Shown here: positions 12,148 to 23,955 of the stretch, piece after piece
Layout: the number at the start of each line of letters is the position of its first letter
Numbering within the stretch: position 1 is the stretch's first letter
DNA from: Conoideocrella luteorostrata
Taxonomy: Eukaryota; Ascomycota; Sordariomycetes; Hypocreales; Clavicipitaceae
Length of the DNA stretch: 64,000 nucleotides
Direction: 5' to 3'
Assembly (NCBI GenBank): GCA_032433595.1
Contig: JASWJB010000009.1
Span: forward strand, 248,001-312,000
Notes under the pieces: generated by a model
Told to the model about the DNA's origin: nothing
The model's database searches: none
The model's input: the letters and a program-made list of their open reading frames with translations, nothing else
Position numbers and translations under genes: made by a program

Positions 12148-13356
12148 TCTACGTGGGAGACCGGACAACTTTTCCAACCACTAAACTTAATACAATACGT
12201 AGGGACTCGACTACCATATAAATGCCATGAAAGGCTCTGCAGCAGTAGAGTCATGTATCCCATCAACCGTATAACGTATATATCGCAAGATGCATTACGC
12301 AATATCAGGGTCGCACCAAACTCAGTCACTCACTCACTCACTCAAATCGATTCAACCGCACCTCGACGTGAATACAAATACATTGACATATAAAGCTTAG
12401 AATTTATACACCCATTCGTCAGCCTCATTTCCCCTTCTGCCAAAGCCATTCTTCCCACAAGTCAATCCATGGATCTAAAACCGATGCTTGTAAAATGAAA
12501 ACACCCAAATTCGGAAGCTTCAATGTGCCCATAAACCCTTTCTGCCAAACGCCTGAAACTCCATCCTCCTCCCTTTCCGTGGAATCCTTCGGACTCTTTT
12601 TCTTCTCTCCAGGTGCCATTTCTCAAGGAAGGGAGCAACCACACACATACACATTGAATCCTAACCTCTCCAGGTGTTGATGCCCGGCCGGTGCTGCCGT
12701 GATGAATTCGCCCCCTCTCAAGTATTTCGTACCTTTGCGCCTTTCTGGAAAACAACGAGCCCCTCAGTTCATTAGTCTCTCCCACTGAGCACTTGTACCA
12801 CCACAACTCCCTCAAGATGCCCCTTTCAAAACGTGTCTAAAAACAATGTCTCCAGATAACAAAAACAAGAAAAGATCCATCCGGAGCCGGCGCCTCAGGG
12901 TTAGAAAAATGTGTGTCGAACCCCTATTTCGTGCAGAATGCCGAAAGTGATGCATTTTTTCCTTCCAGTAGAGTGAATCGAGCATCGCGTTCCAGACCTC
13001 AGGCCAGGCCCAGACCCATGAAAACAATGACTGGTAGACACGGGGTATCGAATGCCAAATGTGCTTTTTATCCTCGGTCCGCAATTAATTCTCCTGTTAT
13101 AATGGCGGACACTTCCTCCATTTTTTTTTTTCAGTTCGGGTCTTCATATTGCAAGTACTCCCACCCGAAATATCAACAAAACAACAAACACTATGCTTCC
13201 TCGCCTATGAGTTTTACAATTTTGGGTATGTCTCCATTTCTCCGTATGTCGCTGTGACCAATGCAATGAATGTCATTCCTTTGTATTACAAATCGGTTGT
13301 GGAAGATAATCGTGCGTGCGTGCATTTTTTCTGTTTTCAACTCGTTCACTCGATGC

Positions 13357-14746
13357 TCACATGGTAGGAATGCCTTGCGAGTTCTGGTCGGCCACGTTGT
13401 CCGAGAGATTGATAAGCAGTTGTGCAAGACATCTCTTCGTTGCGGCATCATCTCTCAATACGGAAGAGAAGGTGGCGTCTCGGAGCGGCTCTGGTAGACA
13501 TTGGCGCAGGGCCTCACGAGCACGAGCATTATCGCTGAGTCTTTTATGTCTTCTTGTTAGCTAACAAGTCATTCATTCATTCGCCTGCCCGAGGGTTCTG
13601 CGTTCTACTCACCTAAGGAAGCACCGAACAACATGCTTGAGGAGTCGAGCAGTCTGCGACTCTACTAGCTGAGCCACCATATTGCTCAAGACAGTACCCA
13701 CGGCGTAGAATCGTTCGTAGGTAGCACAAATATAGTTGAGTCCATTGTCATCAAGCAGGATTTTCTGCACGATGAAAATAGCCACAGTCTTGCTAAGCTC
13801 GGAGCCAGTCTCCATGATGCGCAGGCACAGAGGTATTATCTCCGTGGTGAGGAGGAAGTTGATGACATCCGACGAGTCATTCTTTACCAAGGCGCCGATG
13901 ACGCCGAGGCTTGTCAATCGCAAATATTCGTAAGGCCGCGACTTGGACGTTGTGTTGAGAAAAGGATACAAAAACAGAGGGATATGTGCTGTGTGGTTCG
14001 TCCCGTCAGTTATATTTTGCCACCTCCCAAACAAAAAGATAAACCTTGCAACTATTAGATTATACACCTACCATTCAGGAACAACGTTCGTGTATCATTG
14101 TGCGACGCAACGCACTGCAACAGTGCCAAGGAGTTGCAAACTCGGTTGGACGCACCGGCCGTCAACTGTGAGGGGTTGAGAAGAGTGTAGACAGAAATGA
14201 TCTCCTGCAAAAGCGAAGTCATAACGCCTAGATAGCCAAATAAGTTAGTTCATGGTCATCTGGCAACACTTCTTGCGTCGTCCATCTCCTGGTGCCAAAA
14301 GGCCAAAACCTACCGAAGGAATGCCAAAGAATAAGCGGAAGTTCAGCAACCTGCTCCCGCTTCTTACTAAGTTCCAACAGGGCAGCCTCTCTCGTGCTCT
14401 CAGTCAGCAAATCAGCGATAAAACCCATGGTACGCCTGTTCTCCTCTGAAATGTTGTCATGGTTAGCATCCGGCGCATGGCCGCTGCTCATATTGCCACC
14501 AGCTCCAACAGATGAGTGATTGCCAGCCATGCGGCTAAGGTGCTGATGTTGTTGCTGTTGCTGGGCCTGCTGCTGCTGCTGCTGCTGCTGCTGTTGTTGT
14601 TGTTGTTGTTGTTGCTGAGCCTGCTGCTGCTGTTGAGCTACAGAGACGTGACCTGGCTGGTGGTGCGACGCTTGCTGGTGCATCCAGTTAGAGTCCCCTT
14701 GGGGATTATACTGATGATGTCCGTAGCCATGCGAGGGGGGCATCAT
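13357..14746 (-). CDS. CCR4-NOT complex subunit CNOT9/Caf40 (Rcd1 family)
   Basis: Four exons (14314-14746, 14072-14227, 13613-13988, 13357-13540) close in frame to a protein of 382 residues. The introns are 86, 83 and 72 bp with GTAGGT or GTGAGT donors. The N-terminus is low-complexity, with a polyglutamine tract at about residues 35-65 built from mixed CAG/CAA codons. From about residue 95 the Rcd1 armadillo-repeat domain runs to the end, with near-invariant stretches such as [30 protein letters not shown] and VVRCFLRLSDN. Caf40 is a scaffold of the CCR4-NOT deadenylase that binds Not1 and recruits RNA-binding proteins, so it acts in mRNA decay and translation repression. I chose the ATG at 14746; an in-frame TTG lies three codons upstream and a second ATG follows directly. 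It is transcribed in the same direction as KIN1. Family assignment is firm. Confidence 0.95.
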
Positions 14747-16862
14747 CTTGGGCAACGAGTCCGGCTAGATGGAAGTCGTACGGCGCCTCTAAAATCGATA
14801 TTTTGCGTCCAGTGTCGGGCGTCGGCGTGGTCGTGTCGAGAGTCGTCCAGAATGAGCTTTTTGCAGCGCCGGAGGGGGGAGAGGGGTCAGTGAATTGAAA
14901 GTAGCTGTGGAACCTGAGATTCGGGTGTCGTTTCGATGGCAGCCTGCTCTGTCCTGTTCTGTTGTATCGTGTTCAGGCCGGGGGTTCAGTGCGTTGCCTA
15001 CGAAGGAAGAGGGCAGAGGGAAGGCAAAGGTCGGTTCAATGCGCTCGCTCGCGTATGTGTCGTTCAAAAAGGCTCCACCAGACAACAAGGTGCTTCAGTA
15101 GGCTGGCGAGTGAAATTCAGCGGCCTGCTATGCGAGGGCATGTGCAGGTCTCGACACGCAGGCTCCGGCGATGCGACGAATTGATTCGAGGGTGAAGCTC
15201 GTGGTCAAACCCGTGGTCGTGATCGTGAGCAAGGACGTGGACGTGGACGTGGACGCAGAGCAAAGGCCGGCTGTGGTGTGCTCGCCTGCGCAAATGCGCT
15301 CCACCGCCTTTGACTCTGCCGTGCGTGCGTGCGTCCGGTTCCTCCGCTTGTGGACCGAACCGAGCCAAAGCTCTCCCTGCCTCTCCGCCTTCCTACCTCA
15401 CACATGTACAGCCAGCGCCAGCAGGGCCGGGCCCAGTTGACGCTCAACGCTTTCCATTATTGCCGCCGGCCGCTGCCCGGTGGCTCCAGCCACTGTAGCT
15501 ACAGCAGCTATGCAACACTCCATACGGAGTACTCCGTACTTGGTTGTTCAATCAGCTACGGAGCGGATGCTCTGCACCTTTGACAGTGGCACGTACCAGG
15601 AGAACTGTGATTTTAACCAATCAATGCCACGGAAAACCCCTTTAGATGTGGGGAAGCGTTGCTGCCGGTCAACCAGCCGCTGCACTCGCCTCGTCTAGTC
15701 AACGTCTACCAGCGCTCTCGCAGCTGCCCGGTTGGTGGCTGGGTGACGACCGCAGCCCAAATGCATCATCACCTCATTTCATAAGCATGCATGCCGTATG
15801 CATCATCCCCATCACAAGCTATTCGGGGCTTGCTGCAGGTAGCCGGCAAGTCTCGCTGAGGTGTCACCAATTTCCTGTCAAACATCTGAGACATGTATTT
15901 AAAGCCGAGACTTTGGAGCCTGTGAAACCCAACTGGTGGCTTCTATCCGCGGCTCTCAGGCTACTACCCTAAACTGAGCAGTAGATGTTCATATTTAATA
16001 TGTTCGGGCATAATTTCACCAATAACAGCGGGTTCAAAACAACCGTTAGATCAACCGGCGGGATACCTCGCAATTTCGATTTGTTTCATTTCCACACTTG
16101 ACATTGAAGTGACTATCTCAACCGGCAGAGCAAGTGTAGCGCAGTACATTGTGGCAATTCTCTCTGCGAGATTCAATAGTTATTCTCGTGGCGGATGCGT
16201 CATGTGTGGGCCAAGAAAAAAAAAAAAAAGGGAAGCCCACACAAAAAACGAGTGATCCAATGACTATGATTCATATCAAGTATGAAAAGGAAAGCTATAA
16301 ATGCTGAAAGTAGCACCATCTGCGTGCTTCACTACCTCCTATTGTTGACCCTCTAACCACCTATGTGCCTATTATATATGCTCTGAACCAACAAACTTCA
16401 CCTCACCCAAGAACCTATTTTGCTCTAGGGATATAATGCGTCGCTGGCATTGTTCTTCCAATGCTCTGAGAGCCCTACTATGAAAAAGAAACAATAAATT
16501 GGACAAGGAAAAAAAAAGGGGCAGAATGGGAATGTTATCAACGCTCAACATGTCGCATAAAAACATGATACCCGCCATTATGTTCCCGATGATTTACGCC
16601 TCACTCTCATACCAGTGGTCCAGAGCGCTGATTTGTGCCGTGTAAATTAGTGAGCTGAGTCCCACTGTGAACTTGAACTCTCCGCCATCGCGGCCCCGTA
16701 GGCAAACAGCGCTCGCAAGACTAACACGCCGAGGTAGATTGCTTGTTTTGGTCACGCTCAGAAAACCGGGATAGCTCCAGTCAGCGGATGCCGGCATTGC
16801 ATGTTCGACTTTTCTGGGTGACACAGGGTTGGTAACTGCATATGGAATCCACTTTGGCGGAC
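14747..16862. other. Spacer: CNOT9 promoter and KIN1 3' region
   Basis: No gene is supported. The left part (14,747-15,500) is GC-rich and likely the CNOT9 leader and promoter. The right part (16,000-16,862) is AT-rich and likely includes the 3' untranslated region of the KIN1 gene. A perfect palindromic motif lies at 15523-15538. Confidence 0.5.
15523..15538. repeat. Palindrome TACGGAGTACTCCGTA
   Basis: A perfect 16-bp inverted repeat made of two head-to-head TACGGAGTA units. It lies about 780 bp upstream of the CNOT9 start. Confidence 0.85.
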
Positions 16863-19800
16863 CTATAGCCGCAGATCCCTGAGGATCTGGTCTGCCATGT
16901 TCTTGAATTGCCACGTATTGCCCGCCATCCGCTTGAACTGAATCCCGTGCAGTGACAGAAGAGGTACTTTGACGATAAATATCTCAAATTCCAGAACCAT
17001 GCTCTCGCCCAAATCACTTTGCACCTGCGTGCTCGTCTCTCCAGGCACTCGCCTCGTAGTACCTCCATGTCGTCGAGGGATACTATCTATTGATGTTTCC
17101 GAGTTGGAGTAGCTACGGTCACGATCATATCGATCTCGTTCTCTGTCTAGTCGATCACGATCTGATCGACCTGGAGTTCGAGGGGTTTGGGGCTGACGCT
17201 GATCTCGATCAAATTCCCGAACGTCATCTCGGTCATCATTACGCATCAAGCCGCCAAAGCTGAAGCGACGCCGATGTCCAGGAGTGTGATTCGGACTCAT
17301 GGGATGATCCTGGACCATGTTCAAGTCGATGCTCGGTGTGTGTCGACAGGCAAAGCCCCCTTTGATCTCTGTGAAGTCGACGTTCAATTGCTTAAGTACT
17401 CGCTTAATGTCAGCGCGGATTGCCGGTACAGATTTGCCAGATGTCGTCGATACACTGAAGAGGCCCTTCAAGAACACGGGTTTCGCCAGCTCCGCGCTGT
17501 CAAGTCGATCTGTTGACACTCCGCTGTGATCTGGATCCAAATCCGTCTCTTCAGGCACATCGGCTTCTTGGAGACCTTCTCGCTTTAGTCGACGACGTTG
17601 AATGCTCTCTCTGCGAGCGTGGCCAAGTGATTTGGTTCTCATAGAAGCCGAGCGTGAATGACCGTGGCTCCGCTGAGAGGGCCCTGCTTGATCATTCGAA
17701 ACGGACTGATCGGAACCGCTGGTAACTACGGCTTCTTTTGGCAATCTGCCTCCTTCGCGACGACGCATTTCGGCAGAATTTACACTAGTAGACCGGCCCA
17801 GGCCATGCTTCCGTGAGTCCCTGGTGCCGTGCGCGGACATTGGTGGGCTGAGAAGTGCGCTATGCTGAGGCTGGCTACTGCCTGAGCGAATAGCTGGCAT
17901 TGGTGGTTCATCTCGATCCCGCCTGCCGCGACGGAGGCTAAAGCTCTTCTTTGGTGTTGCGGGAGCTGAGGATGTTGACGGGTCCGATGGCGAGTGAACC
18001 TGAACCATAGGGGGATGAGATCGATCCTTATCAAGCCGTTCAGGGTCTCTGCGTTTACGGGTGCTGAACCTTCGCAGCAAACCTGCAGCAGTGCCTTCTT
18101 TCTTTTGCAACTGTTCCACTTTGGTTTCCGGAGCAGGTGGCGCGTGCAGTTTCGTTGATTCTGGTGCATCGTCTTCACCATGTGTGCGAGCCCGAGGCCT
18201 TGATCGCCCCCCAGTGGCCTTCTCACCAGGCATTTCAAAGGTAGCTGCATTGGTGTGAGCAGCCTGCGGAGCGACCAGCTCTGGCATCATTTCTGGCCCC
18301 TTTTCACGGTCGCGGTGGTCTCGGTCTCGGTCTCGGTCTCGATCTCGGTCACGACCACGGTCACGATCTCTCTCCCGCTCCCGCTCTCGCTCCCGCTCCT
18401 TCTCCTTCTCCCTCTCCCTTTCACGTGTCTTCTCCTTGTCACGCGATGCACTAGTAGATGCTGGTGCCGTGGGAGCAGGCTCACGGTCCTGCTTTTCTTT
18501 GACAAGATAGTAGATGGAAAGCAGTGGACTGAAGGCATAGAGCGGATCATGACCCAATTGTAGCGTGTCAGTGCTGGGGCCAGTCAAAGTGTCCCTGCTG
18601 TTGGAGGAATTGCGTCTCTTATAAAAATCGAATCCGAAACCTCTCTTCTTTTCAGTTTCCTTGCTGGGAGCAGGAACTTCTCGTTCTCGTTGATACAGCC
18701 TAATAGCATGTTGGTAGTCATCTGATTCCATGATCTTGGTGAGCTGAGCTCTGATGGTTTCGGGTGACCCGAAGTTGAATCCTTGCATGGCGTGAATAAC
18801 ATCTGCATCTAGGGAATGAGTCAAGGGCTCTCGGACGGGAACATAGTTGTCGGGAGGACCATTAAAACCCTTCGTTATCCACGGATGGTTCATTACTTCT
18901 TGCATGGTGGCACGCTGCTTCGGATCGGTCACCAGCATTCTAGCCATAAGATGTTTGCATTCTGTTAGGCATGATTGTTAGCTTTCCAGGCACAATACGT
19001 TGACAACACATTATGAGAAATGAAGCGCTATTGATGCAATATTAACTGGACTATTCACTTACCACTTGAAAGCCAACTGGGATAATCAACCAATCCCTTC
19101 TTGATCTTGGCATGGAGGGCAGGCATGCTCTGGTCATCGAAAGGCACCTTACCGCAAACGAGGACGTAGAGAACGATGCCAAAGCTCCAAACATCGACCT
19201 CTGGCCCGGTATACGCTCTGGCTTGTAGCAGCTCAGGAGCAGCGAAGTAGAGACTGCCGCAGAACGTCTTGAGGTGGCCACGAGGGGAAAACAGATTGCT
19301 AAGACCAAAATCAATGATTTTGATGTCGCCAGTCTTGCTGATTAATATGTTTTCGATTTTGAGGTCACGGTGAACGATACTGTTCCGGTGGCAGTAGTCT
19401 AATGCGCTAGCAATTTGGCGACTGAACTTTCGAGCTTGTTTCTCTTTGAGCTTGCCGTGAGAGATGATATAGTCGAGCATCTGGCCGCCATTGACATACT
19501 CGAATAACATGTACCAGTGATAGTTGGTGCGCACGACATCTCGCATGCCGCAGATGTGGGGATGGTTCAGGAGAGTGACAATAGCAGCCTCGCGGGCCGT
19601 TCGAATTTCTTTCGACTGGTCGGCTCGTTCTTTATCTGCACGAGTTTGATGTTCCTCAGTTGAGCCTCGGGGCACTATCTTGCACGCAACCTGTAGAGCG
19701 AACAGAAAGTGGCACGTCAGTATTTGTTTAAACCAACGAAAGGGTGCTGGATGTAGTATCTGCTGGGTTCAAAGGGGACACTGAAGGCGGGAGAGTGACA

Positions 19801-20659
19801 GAGGGACACGACATGTCGAGCAATGCGGAGTAGCCAGCAATGAAATGTTGACAACCAAAAATGAAAAAAACCAAAAAAAAAAAACACAAATTTCCAAGAG
19901 TACGAACCTGTTCGCTACCATCTTCCTTGCGAGCCAACTTTACTTTCCCCATGCTACCTGCGCCGATTGTCTTGCCAAGAATCCATTTTCCCGACTGGGT
20001 GGGTATGGTAGTGCGTGATCTTGTCTGCTTGCTGGCAGAGTTGGAGCCATGATGAGCGTCGGACGGAGCGCCATGGGAGGAAGAAGGGGCAGAAGGGCTG
20101 CCATTATTAGAGGCGACCGCCGAGGGGCTCATGTCGGCTGAAGGGAGCTGTTGGTGATTGTGTCGTTGAGAGGACGACCGCGTGCTGGTCCGGCGATGGA
20201 ATGATCGGACGTCAGACGAAGGGGTCGAAGGGGACTCGGTGGCGGCTACAGCGCCCCTTGTCGAAGAGTACAGAGTGCGATCTCTGCTTCGATTCGAACG
20301 AGGTGGAGATGCTAGGTGTGAGGTCTCGTAGTCATGTTGCGGAAGAATATCCTGGACAGGGCGAGAGGAAGGGTTTGTAGAAGTCGTGTTCGAAGCGGAC
20401 GCGTGGCGGTGGTGATGACGCTGCTGTTGGAGATGGAGATGGTGCTGCTTTGGTTGATGGGAGCCTGTGGAGCGGGCGTTGGCGTTGGCGTTGGCGGTGG
20501 GAGATGGATAGGTGGACTTGTTTGTGGTGGTGGAGTCGGAAACCAGAGACTGGGGCTGGGAATGGGAGTGGGAGTTGGACTGGGATTGGGATGTAGACAA
20601 GCTGCGGCCAGAGGCGTTAATGGCACCAGGGTAATCAGAGGTAGCAATGGGAGTTGCAG

Positions 20660-20694
<35 letters not shown>

Positions 20695-21065
20695 GCAGCA
20701 GAGGTCGCAGAAAACGATACTGGAGGGCGAGAGGAGCGTGGGGTCGCTGGCGGTGTTGATGCTGAATGAGGCAAATATTGGGTTTGGGTTTGGGATTGAA
20801 ACTGAGATTGGGACTCAGATTGGGGTTGGGATTGGGACTGGGATTGGGCTGGGACAGCCGTAATAGACCTGGCGGAATAGGAACGGGGTGGCGTTGGTCG
20901 AGAGAAGGACGTTGACGAGGATATTAGCGAAGCGGATACCAATGAAGTGTGGTTGACATCGATGCTGTGGCCGTGGTTGTGTGAGAGAGCGTGGTTATCT
21001 TGCGTGTGGTCGTGGTTGTGGTTTCGGTGGGTAGCCATGACGGCAGCGGCTGCGGTGGTGATCAT
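16863..21065 (-). CDS. KIN1/KIN2-type serine/threonine protein kinase with KA1 domain
   Basis: Three exons (19908-21065, 19063-19690, 16863-18961) join in frame to 1,294 residues. The long N-terminus is disordered: His/Asn-rich, polyalanine, and Gln-Ser repeats. The kinase domain starts near residue 360 with the glycine loop GAGSMG, the lysine in VACKIV (about 390), the catalytic loop HRDLKIEN (about 493) and DFGLSN (about 513), then [10 protein letters not shown]. After the kinase come an Arg-Glu/Arg-Asp repeat tract (about 765-815) and other disordered sequence. The last 100 residues form a KA1 domain ending in [12 protein letters not shown], which in this family binds acidic membrane lipids. 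KIN1/MARK kinases act at the cell cortex in polarity, septation and exocytosis. The introns are 217 and 101 bp. I chose the first ATG; the upstream open frame lacks one. The gene ends at a clear stop. Confidence 0.94.
18305..18440 (-). repeat. Arg-Glu / Arg-Asp codon repeat inside KIN1
   Basis: Tandem CGAGAR/CGAGAY-type dipeptide codons on the minus strand encode about 45 residues of alternating Arg with Glu or Asp. It is an in-frame low-complexity linker between the kinase and KA1 domains. Confidence 0.85.
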
Positions 21066-23207
21066 GGGTCGCCGAGCCTGCCAACTATTTAACTTGGGAT
21101 TTGATAGACAAGCTATGTACTCCGTAGCTGAGCTCAAGTGGACAAATGATAGATGGCGATGCGGATGGCGTCAAACCAGCCGAGGAAAGCAGTATGATAA
21201 GGACGAGGCTCAAGAAATCCAACACGCAGCTTCATGAAGAGCCTTTCTGTTGACCTACAGCATCCATGCAACCACAAGAGGTAGTTATTGCGCCCGCGTA
21301 TTTTGACTTTGCGCTGTCGTGCGACCAAGCCCAAGATCATGAGCTGCTAACCCCCGCCACCCTGGATAGTTTGGGCACCGAGTCGATGAGTGGCGCCTGG
21401 CTGCTGCTGCTGCTCCAATGGTCTTTCAGGCGTTGCCGATTTATCAGCTCTATCATACAACAGATTTGATATTCCTGGGGTTTGCTGAACTTGGTTGTCT
21501 GCCTCGTCAATTGCACGCTGGGTCGGGCCGGATCTGGACTGGCACCCTCGCTAGGAGGATTTATCGATTAGTGACTCTTCCAGGTACCAGCAGCTAAATA
21601 GCTATCGTTTGAAGCTGAAGCGGATCCGTCTCGGATGAAAACAGCGCTGGCCCGGGAATACCGAGACGTGTCTGCGCGCCTGGCTCGAAGTAAAACGGTA
21701 TCAGAGGTTATAATGATAGTAGCAAGACTAGTGAGCAGAATTCCAATTTTCTGCAGCACCAGGGACCCTGAACAGGCGAATTGAGGATGAGGATGAGGAC
21801 GGAGGTGAGTGTGAGGGTGAATGCATGCATGAGCTATCAGCTGCAGACGCTCAAAATCCAGATGGAGGCACGAGTTGGTGCGTCATATATGCCACACTCG
21901 GAAGGGAGTAGAAAAGCCGAGATAAGAGAGAAGATGGAAAGGAGAGAGAGAGAGAGAGATAGCCGGACGTCGTGCAGTAAGAATAATTCACTTGATGCAT
22001 ACATTAAGATTGGTCCTTGTTCTGCGTGATACGTGTACAAGCGCAATCGGCGCGCCCTCAATCAGTCACACTATTGTGTCCAAGACTCTGACCCAGGTTC
22101 GAGACTAAGACACCGATGCCAGCAAACAAAGAGACAGACTCCAATTGCTTGGAAGGAGAGGGGTGCAGTGCAGTGCAGCGGCCGCCGGCCTGGCAAGACA
22201 ATTGGGCAAATGCAAGGGCGAGACGATGGCAAAAGCACCGGTCGACGCTTGTGCCATGCGTCGGCCGCATGATGCTGCATTACTTTACAGTACGTGAGAG
22301 GGGTGCTACTGGGCAGCGCGAGAGGTCATGCACCGAACGCAAAAGGAAGTTCAAGAAGCCGAAGGCACACCGAGGTCCTGAGTCCTCTCTCCCTGAAGCA
22401 CTATATTCTACGAAGTACAGAGGATGTACACGATGGGCTGGAGTTCTCAGTGGGCTGCACGGAGCGGGATATAACTATGCGCTGTGCAGCCAGCGTAGTT
22501 TCTCCGTGTTTTCTTTTTTATTGCACCCATCACTTGACATCGTGCTCTGCCCTCGACCGGACCAAAGTGCCGAGCCTCAATAGCTTTGCATCACACCACT
22601 TTTCAGGGGCATCATCGCTGCTTGCAATGCCACCGGAAGCCTCATGCTGCATACTGCAATTGCTCGCTCGGTCCTGATGTGGTGATGTGTGCCTCTGGCG
22701 CGGCGGGCAGCAACGGCCTTTTGGCACAATATTTATGAAGCTCTGCGATAAACTAGTCACTTTTGCCGTGGCGGGCACTTTCCCTGTTCGCATGCCCCTT
22801 CTTAGTGGCTCTTGTCTTGTTACTGTCCGCAAACAACGACTTTAATTGATGGCTACTCCATACAATTGGGTACGGGTTAAAGTAGCCTCCCCTTTCCTCC
22901 CCACTTGACTTCCGTTGGTTTTTGTTGCATTGCCCCTGAATGCGACGCTGAAGCGGGTGCAAGATGGTTGTCTCCACATAATTCATCTGGTGTACGGAGT
23001 AACTAGCTCGTCGGTTGACTAAGGCGCAAAGAAACAGGCTATAGTAACCGCATGCTGAGGTCGTCATTGACATCGCTGGGCTGCTGGAAACAATGAACAA
23101 GATTCAATACTCTTTGATGCTAGTATGGTACTGTTGCACCACACTGATGTGAGCAAGGAGAGCTCAGCAGTGGTCGGTCCCCCTAAATAGCGGCCACCCA
23201 CATTCAG
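21066..23207. other. Spacer upstream of KIN1
   Basis: No gene is supported. It should contain the KIN1 promoter and leader; a TACTCCGTA motif lies at about 21,118-21,126, some 55 bp upstream of the chosen ATG. A purine GA repeat lies at about 21,942-21,960. A second motif (TACGGAGTAAC) lies near 22,994. Confidence 0.5.
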
Positions 23208-23750
23208 ATGTCCCTCAACTGCCTGCGAGATGTCACGGACTATATCTTATTTAATATCTGCTGGTCATTATGGCGACTACTTAGTCGCAATAATCAATGC
23301 GATATGGAAAAAAGAGCCGATATTTCCTGTTTCGCGTTTCTAGAAGAGCACTCTGGCTCATGCCGCTTCTTTCGTCATTGTACTGAAAATCCTTGCTGCT
23401 GGCTACGCCAACTATTTATTGTTTACTTCAACTTATCTTCCCAAGTTTCCATCTTTCTAGACCCAACTTTCTTCTGGCTGCATCGTACCCTGGTGTCCTG
23501 GTTAAGTCGTGAAGTCGATACCCTTCTCCTCGACCCCCGGATAACTATCAAAAACGCCGTTTCTCACTGCAAATCCATGAGCCCTATCAACGCATCTGTT
23601 GCAGCGATCGAACCGAAACGAAGCCTTAAATTGCTAACCCCCCGCGTCGTCAAGTTGGCATTCGACATGACTCAAACGGGTATGCACTTGATCACTAGCC
23701 CAGTTTCACCACTAAGTGTGTTTAGCCGCTACAACACACTGCGCAAATAG
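23208..23750 (+). CDS. Hypothetical protein, orphan ORF
   Basis: This is an uninterrupted frame of 180 codons from an ATG to a TAG. I do not recognise the protein. It is rich in Cys, Phe and Leu in its first half, with a moderately hydrophobic stretch at about residues 65-95, and basic in its second half. There is no signal peptide, zinc motif or repeat. It lies next to a degraded kinase gene in a low-GC stretch, so it could be a chance frame, a remnant of a decayed gene, or a lineage-specific gene. Its length in this AT-rich setting is the only argument for coding. Confidence 0.22.
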   Translation: MSLNCLRDVTDYILFNICWSLWRLLSRNNQCDMEKRADISCFAFLEEHSGSCRFFRHCTENPCCWLRQLFIVYFNLSSQVSIFLDPTFFWLHRTLVSWLSREVDTLLLDPRITIKNAVSHCKSMSPINASVAAIEPKRSLKLLTPRVVKLAFDMTQTGMHLITSPVSPLSVFSRYNTLRK

Positions 23751-23884
23751 TCATTTGAAAGTTATAGTAACGAGCTAGCTTCACCAGGAGGTTATGTAGC
23801 TACACAATTATATAAAAGGGCTCATAGACTGTACTATTTGGAGGGGTCCTCAAGTTTAAGCTTGGAAATGTACGGGAAATTCAA

Positions 23885-23903
23885 GGTACTCCGTACTCCG
23901 TAC
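23885..23903. repeat. Tandem TACTCCGTAC motif
   Basis: Two overlapping TACTCCGTAC units in the same direction in the spacer after the kinase relic. Member of the dispersed motif family. Confidence 0.75.
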
Positions 23904-23955
23904 GCTATGTCCACTTGCGTCCGGAGTACTGGGCCCTGCGTCAAACTGGGAGACG

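Larger units (their letters stand above)
10554..13356. other. Microsatellite-rich spacer between GST and CNOT9
   Basis: There is no gene I can support here. The spacer holds a dense set of simple repeats: GCAG(G) at about 11149-11186, TCTG at 11450-11527, GTGCT at 11676-11735, CTCTT at 11889-11930, GGCT then GGAT/GAAT at 12077-12147, and TCAC at about 12328-12343. Open frames of up to 170 codons here are products of the repeats. The right end from about 13,000 is probably the 3' untranslated region of CNOT9. A 64-codon frame at 12,425-12,619 on the minus strand is noted under findings. Confidence 0.55.

Noticed and set aside
14747..14755. CNOT9 start three codons further upstream
   Set aside because: The upstream codon is TTG; two ATG codons follow directly and are better starts.
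21066..21137. Upstream extension of the KIN1 frame by 24 codons
   Set aside because: The extension starts at TTG, contains a TACTCCGTA spacer motif and has no ATG. The first ATG is at 21,065.
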